Shown here: positions 15,612 to 22,575 of the stretch, piece by piece
Numbering within the stretch: position 1 is the first letter of the stretch
Layout of the letters: each line of letters begins with the position of its first letter
Assembly: GCA_002347405.1 (NCBI GenBank)
Contig: DDXB01000009.1
Location: forward strand, 21,895-85,894
Length of the DNA stretch: 64,000 nt
Source: Rhodocyclaceae bacterium UBA2271
GTDB lineage: Bacteria; Pseudomonadota; Gammaproteobacteria; Burkholderiales; Rhodocyclaceae
Direction of reading: 5' to 3'
Program-made: the position numbers and the translations under genes
Notes under the pieces: model-generated
What the model was told of the DNA's origin: nothing
The model's input: only the letters and a program-made list of their open reading frames with translations
Databases searched by the model: none

Positions 15612-16949
15612 ATGCCAGACCCCAGGCCGGACGCCCTCCTCCAGCGCAGTCGCGCCGCCGTCTGGCATCCCTGCACGCAGATGAAACATCACGACAGCGG
15701 CGAACTGCCGCTGCTGTCCATCACGCGCGGGGAAGGCGCCTGGCTGTATGGCAGCGATGGTCGGCGCTGGCTCGACGGCATCAGTTCCTGGTGGGTCAAT
15801 CTCTTCGGCCACTGCAATCCGCGCATCAACGCGGCCCTGCGCGACCAGCTGGAAAAGCTGGAGCACGTCATGCTCGCCGGCTTCACCCATGAACCGGCGG
15901 TGCAACTCGCCGAACGCCTCGCGGCGCTGACCGGCAACAAGTTGGGCCACTGCTTCTATGCCTCCGACGGCGCTTCGGCCACCGAGATCGCGCTGAAGAT
16001 GTCCTTCCACTACTGGCAAAACAGCGGCCGGCCGGAGAAACAGGACTTCCTCTGCCTCGCCGGCGGCTATCACGGCGAAACCGTCGGTGCGCTGGCGGTC
16101 ACCGACATCCCGCTGTTCCGCGCTGCCTACGGGCCGCTGCTGCGCGGCGCCACGGTGCTGCCTTCGCCCGATGCGCGCAACGCGGCGTCTGCAGTCGAAG
16201 CTGCGAAAAGCGCCGCCACCGCGCTGGAAGCTCATCTGGCCGAGCACCATGGCCAGGTCGCCGCACTGATTGTCGAGCCGCTGGTGCAGTGCGCCACCGG
16301 CATGGCCATGCACGATCCCGAATACCTGCGGCTGGCTCGCGCCTTGTGCGACCGGTACGAAGTGCACCTGATCTGCGACGAGATAGCCGTCGGCTTCGGC
16401 CGCACCGGCAGCTTCTTCGCCTTTGAGCAGGCCGCCATCACGCCCGACTTTCTCTGCCTGTCGAAGGGCATCTCCGGCGGCTATCTGCCGCTTTCCGCCG
16501 TGCTGACGACGGACCCGATCTATGCCGCCTTCTACGACGACGCCACGACACGCGGCTTCCTCCATTCGCATTCCTACACCGGCAACCCGCTCGCCTGCCG
16601 CGCGGCGCTGGCGAGTCTGGACATCTTTGCGACGGACGACGTGATCAACGCCAACACGGCCCTGGCGGCGCGCATCGACACGCTGCTGGCGCCATTGGCC
16701 GATCACCCGAACGTTTGTCACTACCGCCGCCGCGGCATGATCTTCGCATTCGACGTCGTCGCCGACGCCGGCTTTTCCAGACGTTTCTACCAGGCCGCAC
16801 TGGCGCGCGAAGTGCTGTTGCGGCCGATCGGCAACACCATTTATCTGATGCCGCCCTACATCCTCGACGCGGCGGAAACCCGGCACCTGTGTCACGCCAC
16901 CGTCGCGGCGCTGGATGCCGCGCTTCAGCCTGATGAGCAAGCGGGATGA
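15612..16949 (+). CDS. bioA: Adenosylmethionine-8-amino-7-oxononanoate aminotransferase
   Basis: A PLP aminotransferase that makes 7,8-diaminopelargonate (DAPA) in biotin synthesis using S-adenosylmethionine. The 445 residues contain VWHPCTQMKHH near the N-terminus, ISSWWVNLFGHCNP, YASDGASATEIALKM, GGYHGET, LICDEIAVGFGRTG and the PLP lysine in LSKGISGGYLPLS. It is 7 bp after hemH. bioF follows only after a family C repeat that starts right after the stop codon. Confidence 0.95.
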   Translation: MPDPRPDALLQRSRAAVWHPCTQMKHHDSGELPLLSITRGEGAWLYGSDGRRWLDGISSWWVNLFGHCNPRINAALRDQLEKLEHVMLAGFTHEPAVQLAERLAALTGNKLGHCFYASDGASATEIALKMSFHYWQNSGRPEKQDFLCLAGGYHGETVGALAVTDIPLFRAAYGPLLRGATVLPSPDARNAASAVEAAKSAATALEAHLAEHHGQVAALIVEPLVQCATGMAMHDPEYLRLARALCDRYEVHLICDEIAVGFGRTGSFFAFEQAAITPDFLCLSKGISGGYLPLSAVLTTDPIYAAFYDDATTRGFLHSHSYTGNPLACRAALASLDIFATDDVINANTALAARIDTLLAPLADHPNVCHYRRRGMIFAFDVVADAGFSRRFYQAALAREVLLRPIGNTIYLMPPYILDAAETRHLCHATVAALDAALQPDEQAG

Positions 16950-16950
16950 A

Positions 16951-17109
16951 CCTGGAAATAGCAGTGCACCACGGAGGACACGGTGATCACGGAGAAAAAA
17001 CAAGGCGTTACGAAATATTTGAATGTCGCCCGTTGGTTGCGCCTGAATTTTGTGTACTTGTGCCCGTTCTCCGTGTCCTCTGTGCTCTCCGTGGTGCGAA
17101 CTGAGGTTT
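16951..17109 (+). repeat. Family C repeat, copy 2, filling the bioA-bioF gap
   Basis: The element is about 159 bp, from CCTGGAAATAGCAGT to GAACTGAGGTT, with inverted ends CACCACGGAGG and CTCTCCGTGGTG. It shares borders with copy 1 at 306-461. Its terminal GAGGT lies 9 bp before the bioF ATG and appears to be the bioF ribosome site. Confidence 0.8.
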
Positions 17110-17116
17110 TTACAAG

Positions 17117-18277
17117 ATGAATCTCGACGCCGAACTGGCAGCGCTGGCCGCGGCCGGCCTGTTGCGCCGTCCCGCCAGCGCCGACTCTTGCTGCGGGCCG
17201 GAAATGATCCTCGACGGCCGGCCGCTGCTCGCCTTTGCCAGCAACGACTATCTCGGCCTGGCCGCCGACCCGCGGCTGGTTGAAGCCGCCGTCGCGGCGG
17301 TCCGCCGCTGGGGCGTCGGTGCCGGCGCCTCGCATTTCCTCGGCGGCCATTTCCGGCCGCATCAGGAACTGGAGGAGCAGCTTGCCGCCTTTGTCGGCGC
17401 GGAGCGCGCGCTGTTCTTTTCCACCGGCTACATGGCCAACCTCGGCGTGGTCCCTGCGCTGGCCGGGCGCGGCGACGTCATCTTCGCCGACAAGCTCAAC
17501 CACGCCTCACTGATCGACGCGGTGCGCCTCTCGTTAGCATTCAACCATCGCTATCCGCACCTCGATGTCGCCGTGCTGGAAGGGCAGCTGGCCGCCAACC
17601 GCGCCAAGCAGCGGCTGATCCTCACCGATGCCGTCTTCAGCATGGACGGCGACATCGCGCCCTTGCCGGAACTCGCGGCACTGGCTGAACGTTACGCCGC
17701 CTGGTTGCTGGTGGACGACGCCCACGGCTTCGGCGTACTCGGTCCGCAAGGTCGCGGCACACTGACCCACCACGGTCTCAAGCCGGGTGGCCGCATCCTG
17801 CTGATGGGCACGCTCGGCAAGGCGGCCGGGGTCGCCGGCGCTTTCATCGCGGGCGACAGCACGGTCATCGAGTGGCTGACCCAGAAAACGCGCACGGCCA
17901 TGTTCACCACCGCCACGCCGCCCATGCTGGCCGCGGTTTTGCAAGAAAGCCTGAAACTCATTGAATCAGCAGACGACCGCCGCGCCCACCTGCAATCATT
18001 GATCGCCCGCTTAAGGGCTGGGCTGGCACCGCTTTGCGCCCGCAGCGGCTGGCGGCTGCCGCCATCGAGCACGCCGATCCAGCCGCTCGTCATCGGCGAC
18101 AACCATGCGACCGTCGCGCTGGCCGAGGCCTTGAAGGCGCGCGGTGTCTGGGCGCCGGCGATCCGTCCGCCGACCGTGCCTGAGGGTCAGGCGCGCTTGC
18201 GCATTTCGCTCTCCGCCGCGCATACCGAGGCGCAGGTGGACCGTTTGCTGGAAGCGCTCGCGGAAATCACGCGGTGA
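17117..18277 (+). CDS. bioF: 8-amino-7-oxononanoate synthase
   Basis: Condenses pimeloyl-ACP with alanine, with PLP as cofactor, to give 8-amino-7-oxononanoate. The 386 residues contain ASNDYLGLAADPR, SHFLGGHF, FSTGYMANLG, DKLNHASLIDA, TDAVFSMDGDIAPL, VDDAHGFGVLG and the PLP lysine in LMGTLGKAAGVAG. Residues about 17-24 are encoded by a family A repeat (RRPASADS), where other BioF proteins are variable. The start ATG at 17117 uses the GAGGT supplied by the family C repeat. The TGA overlaps the GTG of bioH, so the two are translationally coupled. Confidence 0.95.
   Translation: MNLDAELAALAAAGLLRRPASADSCCGPEMILDGRPLLAFASNDYLGLAADPRLVEAAVAAVRRWGVGAGASHFLGGHFRPHQELEEQLAAFVGAERALFFSTGYMANLGVVPALAGRGDVIFADKLNHASLIDAVRLSLAFNHRYPHLDVAVLEGQLAANRAKQRLILTDAVFSMDGDIAPLPELAALAERYAAWLLVDDAHGFGVLGPQGRGTLTHHGLKPGGRILLMGTLGKAAGVAGAFIAGDSTVIEWLTQKTRTAMFTTATPPMLAAVLQESLKLIESADDRRAHLQSLIARLRAGLAPLCARSGWRLPPSSTPIQPLVIGDNHATVALAEALKARGVWAPAIRPPTVPEGQARLRISLSAAHTEAQVDRLLEALAEITR
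17166..17189 (+). repeat. Family A repeat core inside bioF
   Basis: GCCGT plus CCCGCCAGCGCCGACTCTT (one mismatch from the core), read in frame as RRPASADS near the N-terminus of BioF. Confidence 0.75.
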
Positions 18278-19023
18278 AAGATCTGGTTCTGCTGCCCGGC
18301 TGGGGCTTCGACGCCCGCGTCTGGCAGCCGCTCGCCAAACTGCTGGCAAAAGACTTCCGCATCCATGCGACAACAGAGAGCCTGCCTGCCGGAGTTGACG
18401 CGGTAGTTTGCGGCTGGTCGCTAGGCGCGCTAACCGCGATGCAAGCGGCGCTGAATCAGCCTGAAAAGATTGCCCGCCTCTTCCTGATCGGTGCAACACC
18501 GCGTTTCGTGCAGTCGCCCGACTGGCCGCATGGTCAGCCGCCGGGACTGCTCGACAGCTTTGCCGCGGCAGTCGCCGCCGATCCGCGCACCGCACTGCGG
18601 CGCTTTGCCGCGCTGCTGAATCAGGGTGATGACGAGTCACGTCGTCTGACCCGCGAACTCACCGCGGCACTTGCAAGCGATACCAGCCCCGCCACCTTGG
18701 CCGCCGGACTGGACATCCTGCGCGACACGGACTTGCGCCAGCAGGTTAACCGCATCCGCCAACCCGTCCTCTTGCTGCACGGCGCGCGCGACGCCCTGAT
18801 CCCTCTTGCGGCGGCCGAATGGCTGCTGGAGCATCTGCCGGATGCCCGGCTGGAAGTCTTTCCCGGCACAGCCCACGCAGTTTTTTTGGCGCAACCCGAG
18901 CGTTGCGCGCAATTGCTGGCAAGCTTTGCATATGGGCCCACCCCGCAAACCTTCGCTTCGCCCGGTTCGCCCCTCAAGGGGCAAGAAACACTTGGGACGG
19001 CCCGGCGTGTTTCTGATGAATAA
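18274..19023 (+). CDS. bioH: Pimeloyl-ACP methyl ester carboxylesterase BioH
   Basis: Removes the methyl group from pimeloyl-ACP methyl ester, ending the BioC-started chain. An alpha/beta hydrolase of 249 residues with LLPGWGFDARVW near the start, nucleophile elbow CGWSLGA, the Asp in GARDALIP and the His in GTAHAVF. It starts with GTG overlapping the bioF stop (GTGA). The last 30 residues or so (from YGPTPQTFASPG to RRVSDE) are encoded by the family B element and match nothing in the enzyme fold, so the element has extended the protein. The stop overlaps the bioC start by 8 bp. Confidence 0.9.
   Translation: MKDLVLLPGWGFDARVWQPLAKLLAKDFRIHATTESLPAGVDAVVCGWSLGALTAMQAALNQPEKIARLFLIGATPRFVQSPDWPHGQPPGLLDSFAAAVAADPRTALRRFAALLNQGDDESRRLTRELTAALASDTSPATLAAGLDILRDTDLRQQVNRIRQPVLLLHGARDALIPLAAAEWLLEHLPDARLEVFPGTAHAVFLAQPERCAQLLASFAYGPTPQTFASPGSPLKGQETLGTARRVSDE
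18940..19014 (+). repeat. Family B hairpin element at the bioH-bioC junction
   Basis: Stem AGAAACAC (18984-18991), loop TTGGGACGGCCCGGC (18992-19006), stem GTGTTTCT (19007-19014), then one base and the bioC ATG. Upstream are a CCCCtcaaGGGG hairpin (18971-18981) and a G/C-rich end near 18940. It overlaps the 3' end of bioH. Confidence 0.85.
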
Positions 19024-19765
19024 ACAGGCAATTCGCCAGTCCTTCGACCGCGCCGCCGCCAGCTACGATTCTGTCGCCGGGCTGCAACGGCAGGTCTGCG
19101 TACTCCTGGACGCCGTCCTGCCAGCGCCGACTCTTACCCGCATGATCCTCGATGCCGGCTGCGGCACCGGCTACGGCCAGCGCCTGCTCGCCGCACGCTG
19201 GCCGGCGGCACGCCTGGTTGCCGCCGATTTTGCCCACGCGATGCTGAAAAACACGGCAGGCGAACGGATCTGCGCCGATATCGAGACACTGCCCCTGCCG
19301 GCCGCTACCTTTGACCTCTACTGGTCGAGCCTGTCGATCCAGTGGTGCGACACGCAACGCGCCATCGCCGAAGCCGCCCGCGTACTTGCGCCCGGCGGCG
19401 TCCTCGCCGTCAGCAGCCTCGGCACCGGCACACTGAGCGAACTGCATGCGGCTTTCGCCGGCGTCGACCCGCACCGCCATGTGCTCGAATTTTCTCCCGA
19501 CCAGGCACTGGCCAATGCATGTGCCGCAGCAGGATTGCAGAACGTGACGCTGGCCACCCGCAGCATCCGTCGCTACCATCCTGATCTGAAAGCACTATTG
19601 CGCACACTGAAATCGCTCGGGGCCAATCAGGTCGGGGCAAACCGCCGACCTGGCTTGTTGGGGCGCCGCGTCTGGCAGGCTGTCGAAGCGCGCTACGAAA
19701 CCCTGCGCGTAGATGCCGGTCTGCCCGCCACCTACGAAGTGATCCTCTGCACCGCAAACAAATGA
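19016..19765 (+). CDS. bioC: Malonyl-ACP O-methyltransferase BioC
   Basis: Methylates malonyl-ACP with SAM to prime pimelate synthesis through the fatty acid cycle. The 249 residues begin MNKQAIRQSFDRAAASYD, the usual BioC N-terminus. SAM motif I is ILDAGCGTGYG, followed by ICADIETLPLPAATFDLYWSSLSIQWCDT and a C-terminal ILCTANK. Residues about 33-40 (VLPAPTLT) come from a family A repeat. The start codon sits one base after a family B hairpin and inside the bioH reading frame, so translation probably depends on ribosomes finishing bioH. The stop overlaps bioD (ATGA). Confidence 0.93.
   Translation: MNKQAIRQSFDRAAASYDSVAGLQRQVCVLLDAVLPAPTLTRMILDAGCGTGYGQRLLAARWPAARLVAADFAHAMLKNTAGERICADIETLPLPAATFDLYWSSLSIQWCDTQRAIAEAARVLAPGGVLAVSSLGTGTLSELHAAFAGVDPHRHVLEFSPDQALANACAAAGLQNVTLATRSIRRYHPDLKALLRTLKSLGANQVGANRRPGLLGRRVWQAVEARYETLRVDAGLPATYEVILCTANK
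19112..19135 (+). repeat. Family A repeat core inside bioC
   Basis: GCCGT followed by a two-mismatch core ending GCGCCGACTCTT, read in frame as AVLPAPTL, just before SAM motif I. Confidence 0.7.
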
Positions 19766-20436
19766 ACCGCTCCCTTGCGAAAGCCTTCTTCATCACCGGC
19801 ACCGACACCGAAGTCGGCAAAACCCTTGTCAGCTGCGCCCTGCTCCACGCTGCCCGGCAACAGGGCCGCACGGCAGTCGGCATGAAACCGGTTGCCGCCG
19901 GCACGGATAACAACGGCCGCAACGAGGATGTCGAGCGCTTGACCGCCGCAAGTTCCTTCGACGCGGCGCCGGAACTCGTCAATCCCTACTGCTTCGCACC
20001 ACCCATCGCCCCCCATATCGCCGCAGCCGAAGCGGGACTGGCCATTGATCTCGACGTGATTCGCAGCGCCTTCGAACAACTCGCCGCACAGGCCGAACTC
20101 ACCCTGGTCGAGGGTGCGGGCGGCTTTCTGGTACCGCTGGGCGAATCGATTGACACCGCCGATCTGGCTGTTCATCTGAATTTACCGGTGATTCTGGTGG
20201 TCGGCCTGCGCCTCGGCTGCATCAACCACGCCCGGCTCACCGCCGCAGCCATCCTTGAACGCGGCCTGACCCTCGCGGGCTGGGTAGCCAACAATATCGA
20301 TCCGGCGATGCCCAGAAGGGCGGAAAACATCACGGCGCTGGTGGATCGACTGCCCGCACCGCTGCTCGGCGTCCTGCCCCATCAGGCAGCGCATGATCCG
20401 GCGGCAGTCGCACATTTACTGCAAATTCCAAGCTGA
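19762..20436 (+). CDS. bioD: Dethiobiotin synthetase
   Basis: Carboxylates DAPA and closes the ureido ring with ATP. The 224 residues contain the P-loop FFITGTDTEVGKTLVS, GMKPVAAGTD, LVEGAGGFLVPL and VVGLRLGCINHARLT. ATGA overlap with bioC makes it the last gene of bioA-F-H-C-D. bioB is not in the window. With BioC and BioH present, pimelate is made by the ACP route rather than from free pimelate. No BirA-type operator (TTGTAAACC-like) was seen before bioA or bioF. Confidence 0.95.
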   Translation: MNRSLAKAFFITGTDTEVGKTLVSCALLHAARQQGRTAVGMKPVAAGTDNNGRNEDVERLTAASSFDAAPELVNPYCFAPPIAPHIAAAEAGLAIDLDVIRSAFEQLAAQAELTLVEGAGGFLVPLGESIDTADLAVHLNLPVILVVGLRLGCINHARLTAAAILERGLTLAGWVANNIDPAMPRRAENITALVDRLPAPLLGVLPHQAAHDPAAVAHLLQIPS

Positions 20437-20516
20437 ACAACAATAATATTTACATTAATTAACATATAGTTATTTGTCATTGTTAATCTTGTTTATCATG
20501 TAATTTGGTCGCTTTG

Positions 20517-20560
20517 AAAATCGGCGCTGGCCAAATGAAATGCCCCGTAGCGGGTACGGC
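20517..20560 (-). repeat. Family A repeat, long form, diverged, in leader of the calcium-loop gene
   Basis: In reverse orientation: AAAATCGGCGCTGGCCA, then a version of the 21-bp module containing ATGAAATGCCCCG, then GTACGGC. It is inverted relative to the copy at 20818-20923, so the pair brackets the 5' end of the next gene. The 80 bases before it (20437-20516) are unusually AT-rich and may hold a promoter, but I could not fix its boxes. Confidence 0.75.
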
Positions 20561-20595
20561 GACCTCCTAAAGCCAGCTTCCCGAGCGTCGTTACT

Positions 20596-20625
20596 CTCCT
20601 GATGGGCAAGCTTTGCCCGGAGGAG
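20596..20625 (+). promoter_or_regulatory. Hairpin that can hide the ribosome site of the 20633 gene
   Basis: Upper stem GGGCAA/TTGCCC with a 3-nt loop, internal loop GAT/GG, lower stem CTCCT/AGGAG. The AGGAG arm (20621-20625) is the Shine-Dalgarno of the ATG at 20633, so folding would block initiation. Confidence 0.5.
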
Positions 20626-20632
20626 AAGACTC

Positions 20633-21829
20633 ATGAAAATCGCCAGTAGCGAGCTTGCCCTGCAAGCCGACCATGCTGCACAGACGCGCCAGCAAAGCAG
20701 TGAAACCCTGCGTGCCTGGCGTGGCGAACGACCGGATTTTGAACGCGCGGACCGACCGGCCCTGCCCTCTGCAATCGCCAGCATTTCGGCCCCGGCGCGC
20801 CATGCATTTGCCGTCGCCCCGGATTTACGCGGTGCTCCGGCTGTCGCCGTCCCGGATTTACGTGGCGTGGCGTCTACCGCCGTACCCCATGCGGGGCGTT
20901 TCATCCCACCGGCGCCGACTTTTACCGCACCCAAAACCGACACCGCGCAAGCCGAGGCCATCGATGCCGCCTTCGAGGCCGCCGACAAGGATCCATTTCT
21001 TGTCCTCATCAGGCACATGATCGAGTTGCTGACCGGCGAAAAGATGCGCGTCATTGATATGAAAGCATTTTCTGCCGAGACGCAGCGCAGCGAACTGAAC
21101 GCCGAGGCGATCACGGCGAGTAGAGCGACAAACAGCGGCAATCAACGCGCAGGCTTCGGCATCGAATATGACTACCACGCGGTGCGCGAAGAGTTGGAGA
21201 TCAGCCGGTTTTCGGCCCAGGGCGTGGTACGCACCGCCGACGGGCAGGAGTTCAGCTTCCAGTTAAACCTTGAAATGACCCGTTATTACCGGGAAGAAAC
21301 CCGTGTCAGCCTGCGTCTCGGCGATGCCGTGCGCAAAGACCCGCTGGTCGTCAATTTCGGCGGTACGGCCGCACAATTGTCCGGCCTGGCGAACCAGCGG
21401 TTCAGTTTCGACCTGGATGGCGATGGCCATGCCGAGAACTTGCCCCTGTTCACCTCCGGCAGTGGCTATCTGGCACTCGACATCAATCGTAACGGCCGCA
21501 TCGATTCCGGCAAGGAACTGTTTGGTCCGCAAACCGGCAAGGGCTTTGCCGAACTGGCTCGCCTCGATGCCGACGGCAATGGCTGGATCGACGCAAACGA
21601 TCCTGATTTCAAGCACCTCGGTGTCTGGGTGCCTGCCGGCAGCGGAACCGGTTCGCTGAAATCATTGGCCGAACTCGGCATCGGCGCCCTCGCGCTGGCC
21701 CATGCCACGACACCGTTCGCCTTGCGCAGCAGCGACAACAGGGATCTTGGGCAGGTCAAGGCCAGCGGGCTTTATCTCACCGAGTCCGGCCAGGCCGGTA
21801 GCCTGCAGGAGATCGATTTGACGGTTTAA
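20633..21829 (+). CDS. Protein with EF-hand-like calcium loops, function unknown
   Basis: 398 residues, with no signal peptide or membrane segment. The N-terminus MKIASSELALQADHAAQTRQ resembles a family of proteobacterial hypothetical proteins. Residues about 63-97 are made wholly of the family A repeat (two 33-bp units giving PDLRGAPAVAV and PDLRGVASTAV, then PHAGRFI, then PPAPTF). The C-terminal part has Asp-rich loops FDLDGDGHAE, LDINRNGRID and LDADGNGWIDANDPDF, which look like EF-hand or dockerin-type calcium sites. Its role is unknown; calcium-dependent binding is my inference. The start has an excellent GGAGGAG site, itself inside a hairpin (20596-20625). A perfect inverted repeat follows the stop. 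Confidence 0.7.
   Translation: MKIASSELALQADHAAQTRQQSSETLRAWRGERPDFERADRPALPSAIASISAPARHAFAVAPDLRGAPAVAVPDLRGVASTAVPHAGRFIPPAPTFTAPKTDTAQAEAIDAAFEAADKDPFLVLIRHMIELLTGEKMRVIDMKAFSAETQRSELNAEAITASRATNSGNQRAGFGIEYDYHAVREELEISRFSAQGVVRTADGQEFSFQLNLEMTRYYREETRVSLRLGDAVRKDPLVVNFGGTAAQLSGLANQRFSFDLDGDGHAENLPLFTSGSGYLALDINRNGRIDSGKELFGPQTGKGFAELARLDADGNGWIDANDPDFKHLGVWVPAGSGTGSLKSLAELGIGALALAHATTPFALRSSDNRDLGQVKASGLYLTESGQAGSLQEIDLTV
20818..20923 (+). repeat. Family A repeat, fullest copy: two 33-bp units + 21-bp module + core
   Basis: Unit 1 is 20818-20850 and unit 2 is 20851-20883; both begin CCCGGATTTACG and end GCCGT. The 21-bp module is 20884-20904 and the core 20905-20923. All parts are multiples of three apart from the 19-bp core, and the reading frame runs through. 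Confidence 0.9.
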
Positions 21830-21841
21830 GTTTATTTAATC

Positions 21842-21874
21842 GCCACTTTGCCCTTGAAAAATTGGCAAAGTGGC
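21842..21874 (+). terminator. Perfect 11-bp inverted repeat between the 20633 gene and grpE
   Basis: GCCACTTTGCC (21842-21852), an 11-nt loop, then GGCAAAGTGGC (21864-21874). It lies 12 bp after the stop and can serve as a terminator stem, although no long T-run follows. The -35 box of the grpE sigma-32 promoter sits in its loop, so it could equally be an operator. Confidence 0.55.
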
Positions 21875-21881
21875 CTCATTC
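21853..21881 (+). promoter_or_regulatory. Sigma-32 (heat shock) promoter of grpE
   Basis: CTTGAAA (21853-21859), 14-bp spacer, CCTCATTC (21874-21881), compared with consensus CTTGAAA and CCCCATNT. It lies about 36 bp before the grpE ATG. Confidence 0.7.
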
Positions 21882-21916
21882 ACTGCATGGTTTAACGTAA
21901 TAAAGGACGCCGTCCC

Positions 21917-22474
21917 ATGCAGGAAGAAAAAAACCTTTCGATTTCCGAACAAGAAGCAGATGTCAAAGACGCTGGTGCAGCAACTGCGCCTGAAACTACC
22001 GACGTCGATAGCACCCCCAGCCCGGAAGAATTGCTCAAGGCCGCCGAACTGAAAGCTGCCGAAAGCCACGATGCCTGGTTGCGCGCCAAGGCCGATACCG
22101 AAAACCTGCGCCGCCGCGCCCAGGAAGACGTCAGCAAGGCCCACAAATTTGCTGCCGAAAAATTTGCTGGTGAACTGCTGGCCGTGAAAGACAGTCTGGA
22201 AGCCGCGCTGGGCAATGAAACCCAGACGGCTGAAGCGCTCAAGGCCGGTGTCGAGCTGACACTCAAGCAACTCAACGCCGCTTTCGAAAAATCTGCCGTT
22301 GTCGAATTGAACCCGCTCGGCGAGAAGTTCGATCCGCACTTCCATCAGGCCATCGCCATGGTGGATGCCGAGCAGGAACCGAATACGGTCGTCAGCGTGC
22401 TGCAGAAGGGCTATTCCCTGCACGAGCGCATCCTGCGTCCGGCCCTGGTAACGGTCGCCAAATCCAGGGAATAA
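21917..22474 (+). CDS. grpE: Nucleotide exchange factor GrpE
   Basis: Drives ADP release from DnaK. The 185 residues have an acidic disordered N-terminus, then a long helix (LKAAELKAAESHDAWLRAKADTENLRRRAQED), and a C-terminal beta domain with NPLGEKFDPHFHQAIAMV and VVSVLQKGYSLHERILRPALV. It is first in the grpE-dnaK-dnaJ cluster and has its own sigma-32 promoter. A ribosome site AAAGGA lies upstream of the ATG at 21917. Confidence 0.95.
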   Translation: MQEEKNLSISEQEADVKDAGAATAPETTDVDSTPSPEELLKAAELKAAESHDAWLRAKADTENLRRRAQEDVSKAHKFAAEKFAGELLAVKDSLEAALGNETQTAEALKAGVELTLKQLNAAFEKSAVVELNPLGEKFDPHFHQAIAMVDAEQEPNTVVSVLQKGYSLHERILRPALVTVAKSRE

Positions 22475-22495
22475 CAAGCCATTCGCCTGCCACCG

Positions 22496-22523
22496 CTTGA
22501 AGCATGGGGTAATAACCCCATAT
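22496..22523 (+). promoter_or_regulatory. Sigma-32 (heat shock) promoter of dnaK
   Basis: CTTGAAG (22496-22502), 13-bp spacer, CCCCATAT (22516-22523): a near-perfect heat-shock promoter. ATGGGG-N6-CCCCAT (22504-22521) forms a small dyad overlapping the -10. dnaK starts 52 bp downstream. Confidence 0.85.
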
Positions 22524-22575
22524 TTGGTGCAGGCAAGAATTTCTCCACAAATATCAGCAATAAAGGAAATCAAAC

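Noticed and set aside
15605..17116. Biotin repressor (BirA) operator for the bio operon
   Set aside because: No TTGTAAACC-like dyad found before bioA or bioF.
21830..22575. CIRCE operator for HrcA
   Set aside because: The inverted repeats at 21842-21874 and 22504-22521 do not match TTAGCACTC-N9-GAGTGCTAA.
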